DNA of 64,000 nucleotides from Heterohyrax brucei (Eukaryota > Chordata > Mammalia > Hyracoidea > Procaviidae), in NCBI GenBank assembly GCA_028571685.1, contig CM053143.1, positions 55,297,208 through 55,361,207 of the forward strand, read 5' to 3'. The position numbers were made by a program, and so were the translations under genes. Positions within the stretch are counted from its first letter, which is position 1, and each line of letters opens with the position of its first letter. The notes under the pieces are model-generated. The model was not told the origin of the DNA. It searched no databases and worked only from the letters and a program-made list of their open reading frames with translations. This document shows positions 58,938 to 64,000 of the stretch, one piece after another.

Positions 58938-59264
58938 GTAAGTATAGTGCTTGTGGAGGGATCAGTGCTGCTAGTTGGGTCCTCATCCCAGCCGTCTTGT
59001 GGCTTCTTGGGATATTTGGACTGCCCTGGAGACAACCTGTGACTACAAAGCATGGACCTGAAGTTTGACTTGTTTCAAATACTGCTGACTTTTTAGAATC
59101 ACTGTTTTCCTTGTGGAAGCTCACTTTCTGGAATACTTTGAAACTGCCCACACGCAGAAATGTTCATTACCTTCTCAGAGAAGAATGGCAACACTTTTGT
59201 TGTTCCTTCTTAGTAGCTTCTCTATTTTCTTTGCTTATTTCTACAAAGAATTACATGTCCCTAT

Positions 59265-59583
59265 GTAAATCCTGGTGGTGCAGTGGTTAAGTGCTATGGC
59301 TGCTAACAATAAGGTTGGCAGTTCGAATCTACCAGATGCTCTGTGGAAACTCTGTGGGCCAGTTCTACTCTGTCCTATAGGGTTGCTGTAAGTCAGAATT
59401 GACTCGATGGCAGTGGGTTTGTTTTGGTATAGTGTTTTTGGAAACCCTGGTGCTATAATTGCTAATCAAAATATTGGCAGTTCAAAATCCAGCAGGCACT
59501 CCTTGGAAACTCTATGGGGCAGTTCCATTCTGTTCTATATGGTAGCTGTGAGTCAGAATTGAATCTATGGCAATGGGTTTCAT
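59265..59583 (+). mobile_element. Two tandem AfroSINEs, plus strand
   Basis: Copy one (59265-59430) is one of the best preserved in the window, with the A-box-like 'gtggttaagtgctatgg' and B-box-like 'gcagttcgaatctacc'. Copy two (59440-59583) lacks part of its head. Confidence 0.93.
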
Positions 59584-59844
59584 TCATGGACGGTTTCTTT
59601 CTTTCTTTTTTTTTTTATTTTCTATTAGTCTATTACTATTAATGTTTGTTGGTTGGGAGCTTTTCTTTCTTTTTTTTTTGTGAGTGTGTGTTTTGGTATT
59701 CATTTTGTCTGTGCCACCCATGGGGATTCTGTTATTTATTTCTGTTACTTAATTTTTAAGGGCTCAATTTAATTATTGCCTATTAAAAGTCTCTTCCCAT
59801 CCCCCCCAAAAGTATCATTGTTGTCTAAAAGTACTGTACAACCA
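59584..59844. other. T-rich stretch
   Basis: Two T runs lie near 59607 and 59670. I see nothing else. Confidence 0.4.
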
Positions 59845-60010
59845 GGGCTTCAAACCATTTCATTCCAGTTCATTCTGGGTGGCATTCGCATTTCCACCCC
59901 AGATTTACTGAATCAGGATACACATTTTAACAAACTCCACAGATAATTCTTACATAGAACTTGCTGGAAACTTGAAATGCAAATTCTCAGTAGGAAACTT
60001 GTTAGAAATG
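59845..60010 (-). mobile_element. Possible MER5-type hAT relic, minus strand
   Basis: The stretch 'cccagatttactgaatcagg' then 'attttaacaaactccacaga' resembles the reverse of MER5A. Low certainty. Confidence 0.4.
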
Positions 60011-60049
60011 TAAATTGTCAGTAACATTTCAAAGCCCTGTGCAGAACAC

Positions 60050-60234
60050 TCGTTACCAGTTACCAATAACTTGACTCCAGCTCCCAGCAACTTCCCCGTG
60101 AAGTATCAGACAATAACTGTGATCCACAGAGTTTTCAGTGGATGATATTTTTGGAAGTGAATCACCAGGTCTTTATACTGAGATGCCTCTGGGTGGTCTT
60201 GAAACTCCGACCTTCCAGTTAGCCACTGAGTACA
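60050..60234 (-). mobile_element. AfroSINE, long variant, minus strand, cut by an LTR
   Basis: The middle block 'gatatttttggaagtgaatc' followed by 'gaccttccagttagccactg' marks the long variant. It is interrupted at the head by the LTR starting at 60235. Confidence 0.7.
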
Positions 60235-60747
60235 TGTCATAGATTGAATTGTGTCTCCCAAAAAATATGTCTAGAAATTTGGCTGGGCTGTGATTACCAG
60301 CTTGGTGTGATTGCCCACCATTCTGTGACTTTCCTATGCTGCAAGTACTAATCTCTGCCTATGGGTAGAAGACAGGATTATGTTAAAAGACAGTTAAGGT
60401 GGGACTGCAACACCCTCACTAAGGGAGTTTCCATAGAACGTGGATTGTACCACCTTTCATCCTACAAGAGATAAAAGGAAAGAGAAGCAAGCAGAGAGTT
60501 GGGAACCTCATACAATGAAGAAAACAGCACAGGGAGTAGAGTGCATGCCTGTGCCGTAATATTTTCTGCCCAAAGGTGATGAAACACAAGGACCTTCCTC
60601 CAGAGCTAAACAAGGGAAAGACTTTCCCTGTAGTAGACACCCTGAATTTAGACTTACAGCCTGCTAGAGTATGTAAGAATAAAGTTTTCTTTGTTAAGCC
60701 ACCCACTCCAGATATTTCTGTTAGAGCAGTACCAGATGACTAAAACA
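60235..60747 (+). repeat. MaLR/MLT-type solo LTR, plus strand
   Basis: It begins 'tgtcatagattgaattgtgt' and ends 'accagatgactaaaaca', i.e. TG to CA. The 5-bp flanks are gtaca and gcaca, one mismatch apart, as expected for an old ERVL/MaLR 5-bp target duplication. The end block 'gttaagccacccactccaga' is typical. Confidence 0.75.
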
Positions 60748-60792
60748 GCACACTAAAAATTTTTTACCACACAACATATTAAAAAAATAAAA

Positions 60793-60835
60793 AACTCACT
60801 CCTGTTGAATTAGATCCAAGTCATAGTGACCCCAG
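60793..60835 (-). mobile_element. AfroSINE tail stub, minus strand
   Basis: Only 'cctgttgaattagatccaag' and a few following bases resemble the SINE tail. Confidence 0.4.
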
Positions 60836-60942
60836 AAATAGATCCATCTTAATAGATTTAATGTAATTTCTGTCTTTGGCTTTCCATTTACTGTCTTTTA
60901 AAATATAAGCATTCGTTAATTATTTAACTTGCTATGATGATT

Positions 60943-61090
60943 AAGGAGCCCTAGTGTTTCAGTGATTAAGAACTAAGGCTGCTAACCATAAAGTTGGCAA
61001 TCTGAATCCACCAGTCACTCACTGCAAATCCTGTGGAGCACTTCTACCTATAGTGCCACTAGAATTGGAATCAACTTGAGGGTGACAGGT
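60943..61090 (+). mobile_element. AfroSINE, plus strand
   Basis: It runs from 'aaggagccctagtgtttcag' to 'ggaatcaacttgagggtgac'. Confidence 0.88.
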
Positions 61091-61119
61091 AATGATTGTG
61101 GATTACATTGTTTGATAAA

Positions 61120-61425
61120 CTTGTTGCCATTGAGTCAATTCCAACTCACAACAACCCTAGACCAAATAAATAAATACCCACTACCATCAGGTCAATTCCA
61201 ACTCATAGTGAGCCCACAGGACAGAGTGTAACTGCCCCGTAGAGTTTCCAAGGATAGCCCAGAGGATTTGAACCACCAACCTTGTAGTTAGCAGATGTAG
61301 CATTTACTCATTGCACCATAAGGCCTACAGGACAGAGGAAAACCACCTCGACATGGCTGCCAAGGAACAGCTAGTAGATTTGAACTGCCAAGATGTTTTG
61401 ACTAGCAGAGGAATGTTGGGGATAA
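61120..61425 (-). mobile_element. Nested AfroSINEs: inner copy inside an outer copy
   Basis: Outer pieces are 61120-61162 and 61322-61425; the inner copy is about 61163-61321; both minus. The break lies between the equivalents of 'accctat' and 'aggacag', the same position as in the nest at 19842-20175. Confidence 0.8.
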
Positions 61426-63776
61426 AGAAACTTTAGATGATCTTGAATCAAAAAAGGGAAGACGTTCACTTCTCAGTACACTTTTGTCATTTAGTACAAC
61501 TAAATTCAGCTAAGGGTCATCATATCAGCAAGACCAACACTGATATTTACATTTATTGGTGAAACCATCCTTAATTTGGTTGTATTTTTGTATAACTCCC
61601 CTACTGTGGGCTATATATTTCACAGCCCCGTCTATGTACTTTTGTTGTTATTGTTTCTATTTTATTTTATTATAAGTGTAAAGAAGATCTCATTGTCTCT
61701 AGAGTATTTTGAATACAGTTTGGGCTCATTTTATTAATCCCTGTATTTTATAACGTCAGTGCTGAAAAAAGTAATGTAACTAAAGCCTTGATGATTTGTT
61801 AGACAGTAGTTTTTACTGAGAAAGATTCCTTTATTTACAAAGATTCCTTATTTGTTTTCCAAATCAGTAGATAGAGAATAAGAAGTAATCAGTTGCTCAT
61901 TTCACAAAATGTATTTCCATAGAGAAAGTATTCAGGTTTTCCGAGAGCCCTCACGGTATTGCAAGCTATTTGGCATTTTCTTCTCTTGAACCAAACCCCT
62001 GCCTGTACTGCACAGCTCAATTTTTCAATCTTGGCTGTACGAATGAACATACACGAGACAGCTGATCTCCGCCGAGAAGAGTCATCAATTTGTAGGCACC
62101 CTTTCCTGGGAGCTAAATCTTCCCCAGCTGCACGCTGCTACAGAAAGTAATTAAATTTAATAGAAAATGTCCTTAATTTATGGCCACAGGGGAAAATAAT
62201 CACATTTAAAATAAAAGCCACAGCTTTAAAATGAGGACATACACCACAGCAGCATGTCCCTAATAAAGCAACTCTTGCTGTAATTCACAAGAACCACATT
62301 GAAAGTATGTTTTTCTTTATTCCCGTCCTTTTTCACTTTTAAAGGAAAAGTGATGGCTTTATTGAGAACTCCCCTGTCCTAGTCAAATGCATGAGGAGCA
62401 GCTTTCCTTTTCATTCCTAAATGCCTGTGGTAAGCCTTGACACTGTTTTTTGTTCTTTGTTTTTCTTGCTTAAAAGCTTTTTCCCAGCATCTGCTTTGGT
62501 GCTCCCATCTGCTCCAAAATAAAGCATTTAAGAGAGACATTAATTTGCCTCTTAGAATCTAACGAAATACTGATTTTCATTGGATCTTGAATTTAGATAA
62601 ATTATGTCTCAAAATCGAAAAAAAGATGTGCTCTTTAAATCATTCTTTATATAAGTACGATACTTTCTAAAAGACTTTGCAAAAGTCATAGACTGTATAC
62701 CATTTTTGCTTAAATGAAAACAAAGCAAATCAGAATTATTTTAAATTCCATGGATGATATAAATTAATTCCTGTAAAAATATAAATAAACTAGGCCGCTT
62801 TCTTATTTGTTTTCAAAAGTAATTTAAACAATTTATCTGTTTTCAAGACAGTAACTATTTCTGTGATATAAGAAGTAAGGGATTTTTGATAGCTATGCAT
62901 TTTGTCGAATGGAAAGACCGTGGAAACAGGACATGTGATCCTAAGGGGAATTTAACAAAACACTACATTTATCTAACAAAGATACTGAACCGCTCCCACA
63001 ATACAAATCCAGGAGATTGCCTACTCAGTTGACTATAAGTGCAGTAAGCACTGGAAACAATTTTATTTCTATTTTTTTTTTTAACTTGGTTTACTTTATT
63101 CCCAAGAAACTGCAAACTTTGAAGAAGTTAATATTAGTCAATTTCTGATTCCTGTTAATGATAAATCTGTTTTATTTTAAAATTTCACTCTGCTTTTCTG
63201 TGAATGTTGTTCCTAAGTTTTCTATCTAAAATATCTAAATAAATACAAAATCATAAATATAAAATTAAATTGCTAGAAATGATCAGGAGTTGATGATTCA
63301 CATAAACCATTTCCTAAGACAGTCATTCTTAGCCTACTTTGAGTTTTACTTCAGACTAAATGAAATATCCTCAGAACAATAGCTGTTACACATAAAGCAC
63401 TTGGTAAATATCAACTATAATTATTGTATATTTGACCCTTAAGTAATAGAAATGAAAGATGAAATGTTAAAGGAGATAAAATGTTGAGTCATTGATTGAA
63501 AACTAGTTGTTGAAATGTGCTTTGTGAAAACAAAAACATTCTTGGTAAGGAAGTTACAAAGCTCAAGCATAACTCATCTTTGGTATTGCTGTCCTACATG
63601 CTATTGTAGGCACTTTAGGAGATTGTGTAAGAGATATGTTATCAGTCAGTTTATAATATTTGCAATGAGTATTAATTGTACTGAAATCAATAACAATGCT
63701 AATATTATAAAATATCTCAATTTTACAAGTCATTGTACTCACGGTATATTCTTCTTCTTATATAATATAACAGAAA
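61426..63776. other. Repeat-free unique stretch with a candidate conserved element
   Basis: No repeat or gene is recognised in 2.35 kb. The part 61930-62280 is more balanced in composition and carries homeodomain-type AT motifs (taattaaattt at 62148 and taatttatgg near 62174), as developmental enhancers often do. Conservation cannot be judged from one sequence. Confidence 0.35.
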
Positions 63777-63930
63777 TCTCATGATGTAGTGGTCAAGTGC
63801 TATGAGATTACTAACCAAAAGTCAGCAGTTCCAATCTGCCGGCACTCCTTGGAAACTCTATGGGGCAGTTCTACTCCATCTGTAGAGCTGTTGTGAGTAG
63901 GAATCAACTCGATGGCACTGAGATTTGTTT
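63777..63930 (+). mobile_element. AfroSINE, plus strand
   Basis: It runs from 'tctcatgatgtagtggtcaa' to 'ctcgatggcactgagatttg' with all parts present. Confidence 0.9.
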
Positions 63931-64000
63931 TTAGCATATTATCTAACAAGGTTATTTATACTCATGGATAACTGAAAGAAAAGTTCAAGAGGAGACTATA

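Noticed and set aside
58630-58941. A 103-codon open frame as a complete small gene
   Set aside because: It has an ATG but no recognisable domain and runs straight through a consensus splice donor. I list it only as a possible exon.
59265-59430. A tRNA gene
   Set aside because: The A- and B-box-like motifs are the promoter of the AfroSINE head; there is no cloverleaf.

Overview
The window looks like ordinary non-coding DNA from an afrotherian mammal, most likely an elephant or another paenungulate. The main reason is the repeat content. About two dozen copies of one tRNA-headed SINE occur on both strands, with an A-box-like head, a B-box-like 'gttcgaat' core and the repeated 'tatgagtcagaattgactc' type tail; this is the AfroSINE family. 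They sit with about a dozen pieces of an RTE (BovB-like) LINE that ends in the same tail (RTE1), and with L1, MaLR, L2, MIR, hAT and mariner relics. I recognise no host protein-coding gene, rRNA, tRNA or CRISPR array. Every open frame over about 100 codons with a recognisable product belongs to L1, RTE or mariner. The window is probably a gene desert or a very large intron. Family names come from memory of consensus sequences, not from a search.

Layout. 1-2.6 kb: two RTE copies facing tail to tail. 3.6-5.9 kb: a complete LTR-internal-LTR MaLR element on the minus strand. 6.2-7.1 kb: a near-perfect 159-bp inverted repeat. 7.8-9.1 kb: two MaLR/MLT-type LTRs and a GATA-type microsatellite. 9.1-17.3 kb: mostly unique AT-rich DNA with old MIR and MER5 relics and one RTE tail. 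17.3-20.4 kb: an RTE insertion with an inverted 5' part, then nested AfroSINEs. 20.7-25.7 kb: a long minus-strand L1. 26-38.5 kb: unique DNA with AfroSINEs, an L2, MaLR LTR, RTE, a HAL1-like relic, an unclassified poly(A) retroposon and a polypurine tract. 38.6-42.7 kb: three RTE-derived elements and two AfroSINEs. 42.8-49.3 kb: an L1 with both ends present, carrying a 1-kb internal deletion and an embedded copy of the neighbouring RTE. 49.3-58.4 kb: more L1, RTE and MIR pieces, and a mariner made of two opposed 3' ends. 58.4-59.2 kb: a possible exon with strong splice signals. 59.2-61.4 kb: a cluster of AfroSINEs with a solo LTR. 61.4-64 kb: unique DNA with a candidate conserved element.

The most interesting signals are structural. 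Three places (6.2/6.9 kb, 27.99/28.66 kb, 42.3/43.8 kb) show a short block copied a few hundred to 1,500 bp away at 96-99% identity, twice into the middle of a transposon. This suggests local templated insertion. Two AfroSINEs have been hit by another AfroSINE at the same internal position. One RTE copy carries the structure expected from twin priming, a mechanism described for L1.
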